A stretch of DNA of 64,000 nt from Gillisia sp. Hel1_33_143. GTDB taxonomy: Bacteria; Bacteroidota; Bacteroidia; Flavobacteriales; Flavobacteriaceae. The position numbers and the translations under genes are program-made. Below are positions 25,882 to 35,502 of this stretch, one piece after another (the stretch's first letter is position 1; every line of letters begins with the position of its first letter). The stretch lies in contig NZ_LT629737.1 of NCBI RefSeq assembly GCF_900104765.1, positions 3,100,001 to 3,164,000 on the forward strand. Reading direction: 5' to 3'. The notes beneath the pieces were generated by a model, which was given only the letters and a program-made list of their open reading frames with translations, did not search any database and was not told the DNA's origin.

Positions 25882-27477
25882 ATGTCAGAAGAACAAAAGA
25901 AGCTGCTTCAAAAACAATTATGGGCTATTGCCAATCTGCTAAGAGGAAAAATGGATGCAGATGACTACCGGAATTATATCTTAGGATTTATTTTCTTCAA
26001 ATACCTATCTGAAAAGCTTCATCTTTATGCTGATGAGATCCTGAAGCCAGATAATCTGAAATATGAGAATCTTAATGAAAATAAAGAAGAGGGGTTAAAA
26101 TATATCGAAGCTGTCAAAAAAGCCTGTATAAAGAATTTAGGCTATTTCTTGAAACCTTCAGAGCTTTTTACCAGTATTGCCCGAAAAGGTTATAATCTTA
26201 CAGAGATTGAAACCAACGATATTCAGGAAGCAACTCAGTATTTTATAATTGAGGATTTAGAACGTATTCTGAACAATATTGAGCAGAGTACAATGGGAAC
26301 AGATTCAGAAGATGATTTTGTTCGGTTATTCGAAGACCTGGATCTTACTTCTTCGAAATTGGGAAAAACACTAAAAGCAAAAAATGAGATCATTGCAAAG
26401 ATTCTAACTCATTTAGACCAGATAGATTTCCAATTGAATGATGTGGAAACTGATGTGCTAGGTGATGCCTATGAATATTTAATTGGAAAATTTGCTGAAG
26501 GTGCTGGAAAAAAAGCAGGTGAATTTTATACACCTCAACAGGTCTCAACTATTCTGGCAAAGATTGTTACTTCAAGAAAGAAACGTTTAAAATCGGTGTA
26601 TGATCCCACCTGTGGATCTGGTTCTTTACTGCTTAGGGTAGCAAAAGAGGTTGAAGACGTTGGTTATTTCTACGGGCAGGAATTGAACCGTACTACCTAC
26701 AACCTTGCCAGAATGAACATGATCCTACATGATGTTCACTTTTCAAAATTTGACATAAAGCAGGAAGATACCCTGGAAGAACCGCAGCATTTAGAAATTC
26801 AGGCAGAAGCTATTGTTGCCAATCCCCCATTCTCCGCAAATTGGAGTGCAAAACAGGTATTTGCAAGTGATGACCGCTTTAGCCAATATGGAAAATTAGC
26901 CCCTAAAAGCAAAGCCGATTTTGCCTTTGTGCAGCATATGGTTCACCATTTAGATGAAAGCGGAATTATGGCTTGCGTATTACCTCACGGGGTTTTGTTT
27001 CGAGGGGCAGCAGAAGGACATATTAGAAAATATCTTATAGCAGACCGTAATTATATTGATGCTGTTATTGGTTTGCCGGCAAATATCTTTTTTGGAACAG
27101 GTATTCAAACCTGCATTCTGGTAATTAAGAAATGTAGGGAAATAGATGAAGATGTTTTGTTTATAGATGCCAGTAATGAATTTGAAAAAAAGGGAAAAGA
27201 CAATGTATTGCTGCCGGAGCATATCGAGAAAATTACCGATACCTATATTATCCGGACTGAAATAGAAAAATACAGTTACAGGGCTAAACTGGCAGAAATA
27301 AAGGAGAATGATTATAACCTTAATATTCCACGCTACGTAGATACTTTTGAAGAAGAGGAAACGGTTGATATTAGTGCTGTAGCCGCAGAACTAAAGTCTT
27401 TAGAAAAGGATATAGCTGAGACAGATAAATCCATTGCGGAATTCTGCAAAGAATTAAATATTGAAACTCCTTTTTAG
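25882..27477 (+). CDS. hsdM: Type I restriction-modification methyltransferase subunit
   Basis: A 531-aa HsdM. The N-terminal helical domain (KQLWAIANLLRGKMDADDYR) is followed by an N6-adenine methyltransferase core with DPTCGSGSLL at about 241-250 (AdoMet) and NPPF at 314-317 (catalysis). GEFYTPQQVSTIL precedes motif I as usual. It methylates adenines in the bipartite site chosen by HsdS. It is first in a five-gene operon and ends 3 bp before hsdS. Confidence 0.95.
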   Translation: MSEEQKKLLQKQLWAIANLLRGKMDADDYRNYILGFIFFKYLSEKLHLYADEILKPDNLKYENLNENKEEGLKYIEAVKKACIKNLGYFLKPSELFTSIARKGYNLTEIETNDIQEATQYFIIEDLERILNNIEQSTMGTDSEDDFVRLFEDLDLTSSKLGKTLKAKNEIIAKILTHLDQIDFQLNDVETDVLGDAYEYLIGKFAEGAGKKAGEFYTPQQVSTILAKIVTSRKKRLKSVYDPTCGSGSLLLRVAKEVEDVGYFYGQELNRTTYNLARMNMILHDVHFSKFDIKQEDTLEEPQHLEIQAEAIVANPPFSANWSAKQVFASDDRFSQYGKLAPKSKADFAFVQHMVHHLDESGIMACVLPHGVLFRGAAEGHIRKYLIADRNYIDAVIGLPANIFFGTGIQTCILVIKKCREIDEDVLFIDASNEFEKKGKDNVLLPEHIEKITDTYIIRTEIEKYSYRAKLAEIKENDYNLNIPRYVDTFEEEETVDISAVAAELKSLEKDIAETDKSIAEFCKELNIETPF

Positions 27478-27480
27478 GTT

Positions 27481-28755
27481 ATGGAATCAATTAAAATAAA
27501 ATCACCTGAGTTGAGATTTCCCGAGTTTGAGGATTTGTGGAAAACTAAAAAATATGGCGAATTATTTAATTTTCATTCTACTAATTCATTTTCAAGAGAT
27601 TTACTAAATTATGATAAAGGTGAAGTTTATAACATCCACTATGGAGATATTCACACAAAATTTTCTTCTTTATTCAATTTAGAAAAGGAGAATTTACCTT
27701 TCATTAATTCTGAAATAAATCTTTCGAATATACAGTCAGAATCATATTGCAAAGAAGGTGATTTGGTAATTGCAGATGCTTCTGAAGATTATAACGATAT
27801 AGGAAAGACTATAGAAATTATTGGTTTAAATAATCAAAAAGTTTTAGCAGGGCTACACACCTTTTTAGCCAGACCAAAAAATGGAAATATAGGAAATGGT
27901 TTTTTTGGATATTTGGTTAAAACTTGGTTTGTAAGGAAGCAGGTAATGACTATTGCTCAGGGTTCTAAGGTGATGGGATTGTCATCTAAAAGACTTGCAA
28001 AAATTGATTTACCAATACCCATAATCCATGAACAGCAAAAAATAGCAACTTTCCTTTCTTTTGTCGATAAAAAGATAGATCAGCTGCACAAGAAAAAAGA
28101 ACTTTTAGAAAATTATAAAAAAGGGATGATGCAAAATATCTTTAAACAGGAAATCAGGTTTAAAGATAAAAATGGAAAGGATTTTCCGAAGTGGGTTGAG
28201 AAGTCATTAGGTCAAATTTCGAAAAATATTGGATATGGAATTGGCGCTTCTGCAACGACCTACGACGGTAAAAATAAGTATTTAAGAATTACCGATATTG
28301 ATGAGCATACAAACAAATTCAAACCAAAACCATTAACCTCACCGGAAGGAAATATTGATAAAAGGTATTATCTGAAGGAAAATGATTTGTTATTCGCGAG
28401 AACCGGTGCCAGCGTTGGGAAGACCTATATTTATTCAAATGATGATGGGAAATTAGTATATGCGGGATTTTTAATAAAGTTCTCAATAATTAATCAAAAT
28501 TCAAAATTCATCTTTTACGTAACGCTTACAAGAAGATATCAAAATTGGATTGAAGTTATGTCTGTTAGATCTGGACAGCCTGGAATTAATGCCGAGGAAT
28601 TGAAGAGTTTCAAATTAAAATTGCCTTGCATAGAAGAACAAAACAAAATAGCCGATTTTCTTTCAGCAATAGACGATAAAATAGATTTAGTAGCTACAGA
28701 GATTGACAAAACAAGCCAATTTAAAAAAGGGCTTTTACAGCAGATGTTTGTGTAA
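27481..28755 (+). CDS. hsdS: Type I restriction-modification specificity subunit
   Basis: A 424-aa HsdS with two target-recognition domains. The central conserved helix is EQQKIATFLSFVDKKIDQL near residues 182-200. The C-terminal helix EEQNKIADFLSAIDDKIDL is its repeat, and the spacing of the two helices sets the gap between half-sites. The length is normal and both domains appear intact. Its stop overlaps the start of the GIY-YIG gene by one base. Confidence 0.93.
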   Translation: MESIKIKSPELRFPEFEDLWKTKKYGELFNFHSTNSFSRDLLNYDKGEVYNIHYGDIHTKFSSLFNLEKENLPFINSEINLSNIQSESYCKEGDLVIADASEDYNDIGKTIEIIGLNNQKVLAGLHTFLARPKNGNIGNGFFGYLVKTWFVRKQVMTIAQGSKVMGLSSKRLAKIDLPIPIIHEQQKIATFLSFVDKKIDQLHKKKELLENYKKGMMQNIFKQEIRFKDKNGKDFPKWVEKSLGQISKNIGYGIGASATTYDGKNKYLRITDIDEHTNKFKPKPLTSPEGNIDKRYYLKENDLLFARTGASVGKTYIYSNDDGKLVYAGFLIKFSIINQNSKFIFYVTLTRRYQNWIEVMSVRSGQPGINAEELKSFKLKLPCIEEQNKIADFLSAIDDKIDLVATEIDKTSQFKKGLLQQMFV

Positions 28756-29204
28756 TGAACTATACCAAAAAAGAAATAGTTGATTTTGTTGATGATTTTG
28801 AAACTGAACTTTTTAATTCAAAACACATAAAATTCAATTTCGATAAAAAATGGTCTTCCAATTTTCCAAGCAAAGCCGGAATATATGCTATTTATGATAA
28901 AGATAAATTAGTTTATGTTGGAGAAACTGCTAATCTTAAAGAGCGAATGAAGGAAGTAAAAAGAACTTACAATCATAGTTTTAGAAGGAAGTTGGGAAAG
29001 TTTTTAGTAGAAGATTCCAAGATTGTAAAAGGTAAATTTGGTGAAGAACTGGAGTTAAGGTTGAATGATTATTATGTAGATCGAATCAATTTCAGGTATA
29101 AGGAAATAAATTTCGGAAGATTGGAAGTAGAATCCTATTTAATTCACAGGCATTGTGATAATGGTCTTTTGAATTCACCTGGAAAACGAAACCGAATTGA
29201 ATAA
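28755..29204 (+). CDS. Small GIY-YIG nuclease-like protein within the hsd operon
   Basis: A 149-aa protein with GIYAIYDKDKLVYVGETANL near residues 42-61. This gives the GIY and YVG motifs and an Arg two positions after the conserved KER, as in GIY-YIG nucleases. It lies between hsdS and hsdR and overlaps hsdS by one base. Its role is unclear: it may be an accessory nuclease for the restriction complex or a passenger. The catalytic Glu may lie in the ...VESYLIHRH segment. Confidence 0.75.
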   Translation: MNYTKKEIVDFVDDFETELFNSKHIKFNFDKKWSSNFPSKAGIYAIYDKDKLVYVGETANLKERMKEVKRTYNHSFRRKLGKFLVEDSKIVKGKFGEELELRLNDYYVDRINFRYKEINFGRLEVESYLIHRHCDNGLLNSPGKRNRIE

Positions 29205-29232
29205 ATAAAATCTTTCTCGAAGCTAATTATAA

Positions 29233-30390
29233 ATGAAGAAAACCGTTACAAATTTAAATCAACTAATATCCAATTTACAAATCAGACAAATTGGTCGTAA
29301 AGCTTCACCTGAAGCAGAGAATTTAATAATTGATTTTGATCTTACCCTACCTATTGATCATAGCAAAATTACTGGACTACCTCATTTTGATAAGAACATT
29401 TTTCGATTTGAAAAATGTGAATTTAACAAGAGAGTGACATTTACAAATAATAACTATAAATTATACTTCTTCGATTGCGATTTCTACGAAACAAGTTTTG
29501 AAGATGTTACTTTTGAAAATAAAATAAGAATTCAAAAGTCAAGGTTTCATAGATTCTTATGGCTTCGAAATACGACTTTTAAAAGTCTCATTGATTTTTG
29601 GAATACCGATTTTAATGAAAAAGTTATTTTCTATAAAACAGATTTTGAATCAACCGTTGTATTCTCTGCCGCTACCTTTTCAGAAAATTTACTTTTCACC
29701 TATTCATTACTTGGTAAGCAAGCAATTTTTCGAGGAACTACCTTGAAAAAAGGTATAGATTTATCATTAGCTATTCATGAAGGTAGACTTTCCATATTTG
29801 ATTTTCATATAGCTGATTTTGAAACTAACAACTTAGAACTTTCTAAATCAGATTACGAAGAATTAGTTGGCGAAAAAGGTGAAATACCTATAAAAAATAA
29901 GAGAGAAACATTTAGAATCGTTAAGAAAGCATTCGAAAATAATTCAGATTATATCCATTCTCTGAAGTATAAAAAGCTAGAGTTAAAAACTTATAGAAAG
30001 ATTTTAAACCAAAGAATTTCTGCTAATGAGGAAACTTGGAAAAGCAGAACTGATAAGGTGATACTAATACTAAACAAGTTTTCAAATAATTATGGGACTA
30101 GGTTTGATGTAGCAATATTATTTACTTTGACTGTAGGTTTAATATTTTACTATTTATCATTCATATCCTCTGTAGAATATGGTTTTTCTCTATGTTCTGA
30201 CGATTGGAACTCTGAAATTTTCAGATCTTTTTGGAGTAAATTTATTAGATTTTTAAACCCAACTCATAGTGACGATTATATTGGAACTGATAATAATACA
30301 TTCCTCTTTTATGTTTTCGATTATTTAGGTCGAATTGCAGTAGGTTATGGAATTTATCAAACAATCCAAGCCTTTAGGAAATATAAATAA
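29233..30390 (+). CDS. Pentapeptide-repeat membrane protein within the hsd operon
   Basis: A 385-aa protein. Degenerate pentapeptide-type repeats (FEKCEFNKRVTF, FFDCDFYETSFEDVTFEN, FHRFLWLRNTTFKSLIDF) occupy about residues 55-200 and would form a right-handed beta helix. They are followed by a helical stretch and two C-terminal membrane segments (about 293-315 and 355-378). The last segment contains VGYG, which recalls a channel filter but lacks the surrounding consensus. It may be a membrane-anchored partner of the restriction complex or a separate abortive-infection-like effector. Its position between hsdS and hsdR is conserved-looking but cannot be tested here. Confidence 0.65.
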   Translation: MKKTVTNLNQLISNLQIRQIGRKASPEAENLIIDFDLTLPIDHSKITGLPHFDKNIFRFEKCEFNKRVTFTNNNYKLYFFDCDFYETSFEDVTFENKIRIQKSRFHRFLWLRNTTFKSLIDFWNTDFNEKVIFYKTDFESTVVFSAATFSENLLFTYSLLGKQAIFRGTTLKKGIDLSLAIHEGRLSIFDFHIADFETNNLELSKSDYEELVGEKGEIPIKNKRETFRIVKKAFENNSDYIHSLKYKKLELKTYRKILNQRISANEETWKSRTDKVILILNKFSNNYGTRFDVAILFTLTVGLIFYYLSFISSVEYGFSLCSDDWNSEIFRSFWSKFIRFLNPTHSDDYIGTDNNTFLFYVFDYLGRIAVGYGIYQTIQAFRKYK

Positions 30391-30393
30391 ACC

Positions 30394-33231
30394 ATGACTA
30401 CCCAACCTGAACAAGTTCTTGAAAACAATCTTATTTCCCAACTAACCAGCTTAGGACATGAACCGGTTGTAATAAGAACAGAAAAGGATCTTTTAGAAAA
30501 CTTCAAAGCCCAACTTGGAAAACACAATCAAACCAGTTTTTCAGATACCGAATTTGAGAAGATCATTATTCACCTTACCAAAGGAAATATCTATGATAAA
30601 GCCGTTACCCTTAGAGATAAGTTTGAACTTATAAAGGATAACGGGGATAAGGAATATATCGAATTTATAAATCAGGATTTCTGGTGTCAGAATCAATTCC
30701 AGGTTACTAACCAGATCACCATTAACGGGAAGCGTGAAAATCGTTATGATGTTACCCTTCTTATCAATGGTTTGCCCTTAGTCCAAATTGAACTAAAAAG
30801 ACGGGGCATTGAACTAAAAAAAGCTTTCAACCAGATACAACGCTATCAGAAAGATTCGTTCGCAGCGAATCATGCCCTTTTCCAATACGTACAGATCTTT
30901 ATTGTATCTAATGGGGTAAATACTAAGTATTACGCTAATAGTCCCAAACAGAGCTTTAAACAGACTTTCTTCTGGAGCAAAGAGAATAATAAAAACATTA
31001 CTCAACTTACCGATTTTGCAAATGTCTTCTTAGAACCCTGCCATATAGCAAAGATGATTACCAAATATATCGTTTTGCATGAAAGCGATAATATACTCAT
31101 GGTTTTACGTCCTTATCAGTTCTATGCAGTAGAAGCGATCATCAACCGGATAAAGAATAGCACCAAGAACGGTTATATCTGGCATACCACCGGATCGGGT
31201 AAAACATTGACTTCCTTTAAAGCCAGTCAGATCCTTACCAACAACCCAAAGATCAAAAAGGTTGTTTTCGTGGTAGACCGGCAGGATCTGGATGACCAGA
31301 CAGTAAAAGAATTCAGAGCTTTTGATAAAGAAAGTATAGACGGGACTGAAAACACCAAAATGTTGATAGATCAGTTTCTGGATGATAGCCGAAGGTTAAT
31401 GATAACTACCATTCAAAAATTAAATGCAGCGATCTCAAAGGCAAAATTCAGGAATAAGATCGAAAAGCTAAAAAACGAGAAGATCGTTTTCATTTTTGAC
31501 GAATGCCACCGCAGTCAATTTGGCGACACTCATAAAAGGATCGTAAAATTCTTCACGAATCATCAATTATTCGGGTTTACAGGAACACCCATATTTGCCA
31601 AAAATGCGCACGTTGAAAACAGTCTGAAATACACAACCACAATGTTGTTTGATGATTGTTTGCACCGCTATGTTATCACAGATGCTATAAGGGATGAAAA
31701 CGTTTTGAAGTTCAGCATTGAATATTACAATGTTTTTAAATCCAAAAATGAGATAGAAGATCTTCAGGTTGAAGGAATCAATATAGCTGAGGTTTATGAA
31801 AGTGATGAGTACGTGGAAACGGTAACTAATTACATCATAGCCAACCATAACCGCAAAACGCATAACAGAACTTTTACAGCAATGTTTTGTGTTAGTAGTG
31901 TAGATATGCTTATTAAGTACTACGACCTTTTAAAAGAAAGGAAGGAAGAAGGAAAACACAACCTCAACATTGCAACTATCTTTTCTTATGGTGCGAATGA
32001 AGAAGATAAAACGGCAGACGGTTTTACAGCGCAGGAAGATTATAATCTGGCAGCGGAAGAAGGAAGCGAATATAATATTCTGCCCAGAAGAGATAAGTTA
32101 GATGAATATATCAATGACTTCAACGAGATATTCAGTACCAGGCATTCAGCTAAAGACGGGAACGCTTTCCTTAACTATAAAAAAGATATATCAAAAAAGG
32201 TAAGAAGCCGGCAAATTGATATTCTTCTGGTAGTAAATATGTTTTTAACCGGCTTTGACAGTAAACCGCTGAATACCCTTTATGTAGATAAGAACTTACA
32301 ATACCACGGGCTTATTCAAGCTTTTTCCCGTACTAATAGAATCCTGAACGAGAAGAAATCGCAAGGAAATATTTTAGCCTTCAGAAATCTTAAAAAAGCT
32401 ACCGATGAAGCTATTGGTTTGTTTTCAGATAAGAATGCAAAGGAAACTATTATAATTGCACCCTATGAAGAACACTTGGAGAACTTCAACAAAGCTTATA
32501 AAATATTAATGTCAATTGCACCAACAGTTAACAGTGTAAATGACTTAAAGACTGAAGAAGAAGAACTAGAATTTGCTAAAGCTTTCAGGGAGATCATGAG
32601 ATTGAAGAATATACTTGCTTCATTTACCGATTTCAGCTTTGATGATACTTATATTAATGAACAGGAATTTGTTGATTATTCCAGTAAGTATTTAGATCTC
32701 TATGATAAGATAAAAACAGATAATCAAAAAGAAACCATTTCCATTTTGAATGAAATAGATTTTGAATTAGAGTTGATTCACAGGGATGAGATAAACGTTG
32801 TCTATATCCTTAAACTTTTATCAGAACTGAAAAACGCTCCAAAGAAAGATCAGGCTAAAAGAGAGAAAGAAATTATTGATATGGTTGCTGGGGAAACTGA
32901 ATTGAGAAGCAAGAAAGAACTGATTCAAAAATTCATTGAAAAGAATCTTCCTAATATAAAAGATGATGAAAACATTGAAGATGAATTTAACCTATTCTGG
33001 AAGAAGGAAACTAAAGAAGCTATTTCTGATATTACCAGAAAAGAAGGTCTAAATCAGATAAAAGTTGAAGATATTATCAATGATTTCCTGTTTACAGGCA
33101 GAATGGCAACCGAAGATGAAATTATAGAAGCCTTAAAACAACAGCCAAGCGTATTACAAAGAGAAAGTATAAGCGACAGGATCATTAATAAGATTCAAGG
33201 CTTTATTGCAACTTATATCAATGGGGTTTAG
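30394..33231 (+). CDS. hsdR: Type I restriction-modification endonuclease/translocase subunit
   Basis: A 945-aa HsdR. The N-terminal PD-(D/E)xK nuclease has NRYDVTLLINGLPLVQIELK near residues 114-133. An SF2 helicase motor follows: TTGSGKT near 264-270, FIFDECHRSQFG near 365-376, GFTGTP near 391, and motif VI QAFSRTNRIL. A C-terminal helical domain binds the methyltransferase core. It translocates DNA and cuts unmodified targets. The start lies 3 bp after the pentapeptide gene. The length is normal and no frame damage is seen. Confidence 0.95.
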   Translation: MTTQPEQVLENNLISQLTSLGHEPVVIRTEKDLLENFKAQLGKHNQTSFSDTEFEKIIIHLTKGNIYDKAVTLRDKFELIKDNGDKEYIEFINQDFWCQNQFQVTNQITINGKRENRYDVTLLINGLPLVQIELKRRGIELKKAFNQIQRYQKDSFAANHALFQYVQIFIVSNGVNTKYYANSPKQSFKQTFFWSKENNKNITQLTDFANVFLEPCHIAKMITKYIVLHESDNILMVLRPYQFYAVEAIINRIKNSTKNGYIWHTTGSGKTLTSFKASQILTNNPKIKKVVFVVDRQDLDDQTVKEFRAFDKESIDGTENTKMLIDQFLDDSRRLMITTIQKLNAAISKAKFRNKIEKLKNEKIVFIFDECHRSQFGDTHKRIVKFFTNHQLFGFTGTPIFAKNAHVENSLKYTTTMLFDDCLHRYVITDAIRDENVLKFSIEYYNVFKSKNEIEDLQVEGINIAEVYESDEYVETVTNYIIANHNRKTHNRTFTAMFCVSSVDMLIKYYDLLKERKEEGKHNLNIATIFSYGANEEDKTADGFTAQEDYNLAAEEGSEYNILPRRDKLDEYINDFNEIFSTRHSAKDGNAFLNYKKDISKKVRSRQIDILLVVNMFLTGFDSKPLNTLYVDKNLQYHGLIQAFSRTNRILNEKKSQGNILAFRNLKKATDEAIGLFSDKNAKETIIIAPYEEHLENFNKAYKILMSIAPTVNSVNDLKTEEEELEFAKAFREIMRLKNILASFTDFSFDDTYINEQEFVDYSSKYLDLYDKIKTDNQKETISILNEIDFELELIHRDEINVVYILKLLSELKNAPKKDQAKREKEIIDMVAGETELRSKKELIQKFIEKNLPNIKDDENIEDEFNLFWKKETKEAISDITRKEGLNQIKVEDIINDFLFTGRMATEDEIIEALKQQPSVLQRESISDRIINKIQGFIATYINGV

Positions 33232-33303
33232 ATTTTGATTAAAACATCCTCCCATTATTGAAATTAACGTAGAATAGATTTTGAATGAAATGGATACCTT
33301 AAG

Positions 33304-34548
33304 ATGAAACTATTACCAAACAATATAGAACCAGATGAATATTTTGGTAAAAATATTCAGTTCCTATCAATCTTTTTATTCATAATACTGTTTATTATAA
33401 TAGTCCTATTCTTTGGGATTTTTTACAGGGATTTTTCCATCGGAGAACTCGGAGCTATTTTAAGCGGCACTATTGGGACCTTGATTGCCCTTTTGATTGC
33501 AATATTCACATTCTTAGCTTTTTATGTGCAATATGATGCCAATAAAAAAATTCAAAGACAGTTTAATATCCAAAGAACAAATGAGCATTTTTACAAGATG
33601 TTAGATATACACCTAAATAATGTAGGTTCTTTTAAAATGAATAGTCATAGACTCATTCAAGAACCCACCATAATAAAACTCGGAAAAAACACAGGTTTAG
33701 GAAATGCGAAAAACTTTACTGAAGCTTTTAATTATATATTCTTCACCATTCCATCTATCAACTCAGAAGTCAACATCCTACCTAAAGTAATAAATGAAAC
33801 AATTTCTGATTACTGTATAAATTATACCCCTGTTGAATTCAGGACTTCAGCCGTCCAAGATAAAAGGGTATTTTTACTAATGATTAAAGATTTTCATTTT
33901 TGTCATTCTATGATAAAAAATGCTAATAAATTTTTCAAGTATAATATTGACATTGATCTACTTACCGAATTAGCATATAAAGTATTCTTTTGGGGTACGG
34001 ATTCAAATCATTTATCGACCTCAGGCGTTACCTCAAAACAATTAAATAATATTTTAGCTTATCTTTCATCAATAAGAAAGACGTTCAGAGAAAATAAGGG
34101 TGTAAAACTCACTTTTTCCTATCAAACGCACGAAGGGAAGAAATGGAGCACTCTCCGTTTTGTACCTTTCTCTGGTCATGTTTCAAGATTAGCCCATTAT
34201 TTTAGGCATTTATATCAAATGGTCAAATTTGTGCATTATAGTTATGTAGGTAATTTGATTTCCAAACTTGAATTAGAAAACAATCTAAAAGTTCTGAGAG
34301 CACAATTTACAAACGAGGAAGTTCTTTTACTGTACTATAATTATCGTATAGGGTTTGGAAAAAATTGGGATAAACTTGGAGAACACGATTATCCATTTTT
34401 CAGAGAATATGAACTTTTACATAATATTCCTTTATACGATAATATTCCAATCGATATTGAACACCCATTAGACCACTTTAAGAAATTTATAGAAGAAAAA
34501 AGACAGATCAATCCAAAGTTCAAAATGTTCGAATGGCAAAGGAATTAA
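33304..34548 (+). CDS. Putative phage abortive-infection membrane protein (AbiC-like)
   Basis: A 414-aa protein with two N-terminal membrane helices (about residues 20-42 and 52-76). They are followed by DANKKIQRQFNIQRTNEHFYKMLDIHLNNV, which matches the putAbiC family in layout. A long helical cytoplasmic part follows. It is encoded 72 bp after hsdR on the same strand. The abortive-infection role is taken from the family and the defence context, not shown here. Confidence 0.7.
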   Translation: MKLLPNNIEPDEYFGKNIQFLSIFLFIILFIIIVLFFGIFYRDFSIGELGAILSGTIGTLIALLIAIFTFLAFYVQYDANKKIQRQFNIQRTNEHFYKMLDIHLNNVGSFKMNSHRLIQEPTIIKLGKNTGLGNAKNFTEAFNYIFFTIPSINSEVNILPKVINETISDYCINYTPVEFRTSAVQDKRVFLLMIKDFHFCHSMIKNANKFFKYNIDIDLLTELAYKVFFWGTDSNHLSTSGVTSKQLNNILAYLSSIRKTFRENKGVKLTFSYQTHEGKKWSTLRFVPFSGHVSRLAHYFRHLYQMVKFVHYSYVGNLISKLELENNLKVLRAQFTNEEVLLLYYNYRIGFGKNWDKLGEHDYPFFREYELLHNIPLYDNIPIDIEHPLDHFKKFIEEKRQINPKFKMFEWQRN

Positions 34549-34599
34549 AATTATATAAAGAGACCTAGTTGAAGATATACAGTCAACTATATTATCAAC

Positions 34600-34635
34600 T
34601 AAAAAAGAAAAGCCCGTTATCCTTGCGATAAGGGC
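34600..34635 (-). terminator. Intrinsic terminator, minus strand, next to a tRNA remnant
   Basis: Stem gccc-ttatc/gataa-gggc (34612-34634, one bulged base, 5-nt loop) is followed on the minus strand by TTTTCTTTTTT (34611-34601). It lies just downstream of the tRNA-like 3' end and probably was its native terminator. Confidence 0.6.
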
Positions 34636-34642
34636 CTGTTTT

Positions 34643-34667
34643 AGCGGAGAATGAGAAGATTCGAACC
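34643..34667 (-). pseudogene. tRNA 3'-end remnant (probable attachment-site core)
   Basis: On the minus strand the sequence GGTTCGAATC, then TTCTCATTCTCCG, reads like the T-loop, T-stem 3' arm and acceptor 3' strand of a tRNA, most like tRNA-Ser. No 5' half, D-arm or anticodon arm is present upstream. Truncated tRNA 3' ends are the usual scars of integration into tRNA genes. Confidence 0.5.
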
Positions 34668-35128
34668 TAACAATTAAACATAACATTTAAATTGATTTAA
34701 TTACCTTCTGATATCTGCAGACGAAGTTTAAAAATAATAAAAGGTTGAATAAAAGCAGAGTTTTAGTTTTTCTTATATAAATGACTAAAGAGGAAAAATA
34801 TTTGAGCAAGCTGATGAAAGAGAGTTTTTCAAGTTCAAAAACTAATGTAGCTGTTTTCCTTATTACCTTTTGATCTGGTTTTATTCTATAGGTACCGAAG
34901 CTACCTTCCCACAAAGCTGGCTCATTTTAACGCGCTATATTACTCAGCCTGAGTAGGCAATTAATTCTCTTCTATTGCTTTTAAAAAAAATTTTAGAGAC
35001 CTTTGTCAGTACATTTTAGAAAAAAATTTACCACTCTTCCTATATTTTTCTAAAAGGTACTGATCAAAAATAATCACCGCATACTTCAGCTTTATAATTC
35101 CGCTAATACTTCCAAAAAACACCATGCA
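34668..35128. other. Gene-free stretch beside the tRNA remnant
   Basis: About 460 bp without a convincing gene. Small frames on the minus strand here lack recognisable features. The sequence changes composition towards the hip locus. No integrase gene is seen on either side. Confidence 0.3.
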
Positions 35129-35275
35129 AATCTTCACTAAAGTGTGGATTATAGTATATTTTTTATGAAATCTTTCAAAATAATATCAAATTCTTCATTA
35201 AAGTGTGGATTTTAATGTAATTTTGAATTAAGCAATCAATTAAAACCAATAAATCCTCATTATACTATGGGTTTT
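35129..35275 (+). promoter_or_regulatory. Three operator-like repeats upstream of hipBST
   Basis: Similar elements lie at 35129-35150 (AATCTTCACT then AAAGTGTGGATT), 35189-35211 and 35252-35275, spaced 60-63 bp apart. Each is an imperfect dyad with AATC and GATT-like ends. The last one is 12 bp before the HipB start. They are probable HipB binding sites for autoregulation. Confidence 0.55.
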
Positions 35276-35287
35276 AGAATTTAAAAA

Positions 35288-35497
35288 ATGAAAGCAATCG
35301 AACACATTGGAAAGATCATTCAACAGCGACGAGATCACATGAGTATCACTCAGGAGCAATTAGCTGAGATGGCCGATATTGGGATCATTACTTTATATAA
35401 AATAGAGACCGGACAGGCCAATCCCACCTTGCAATCCCTACAAAAGATAACTGATGTATTAGGCCTGGAAATCACCCTTCAGGTTAAAAAGATATAG
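35288..35497 (+). CDS. hipB: HipB-like antitoxin/regulator of a HipBST locus
   Basis: A 69-aa XRE protein: IGKIIQQRRDHMSITQEQLAEM, then ITLYKIETGQANPTLQSLQKI. It is compact, as HipB of HipBST usually is. In characterised HipBST loci HipB binds the operator, while HipS, not HipB alone, neutralises the kinase. It is followed after 5 bp by the HipS-like gene. Confidence 0.85.
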   Translation: MKAIEHIGKIIQQRRDHMSITQEQLAEMADIGIITLYKIETGQANPTLQSLQKITDVLGLEITLQVKKI

Positions 35498-35502
35498 CTT
35501 AA

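Noticed and set aside
30310-30385. Potassium channel filter (VGYG) in the pentapeptide protein
   Set aside because: The tetrapeptide lies within the last hydrophobic segment without pore helix or the TxxT context, so a channel call is not supported.
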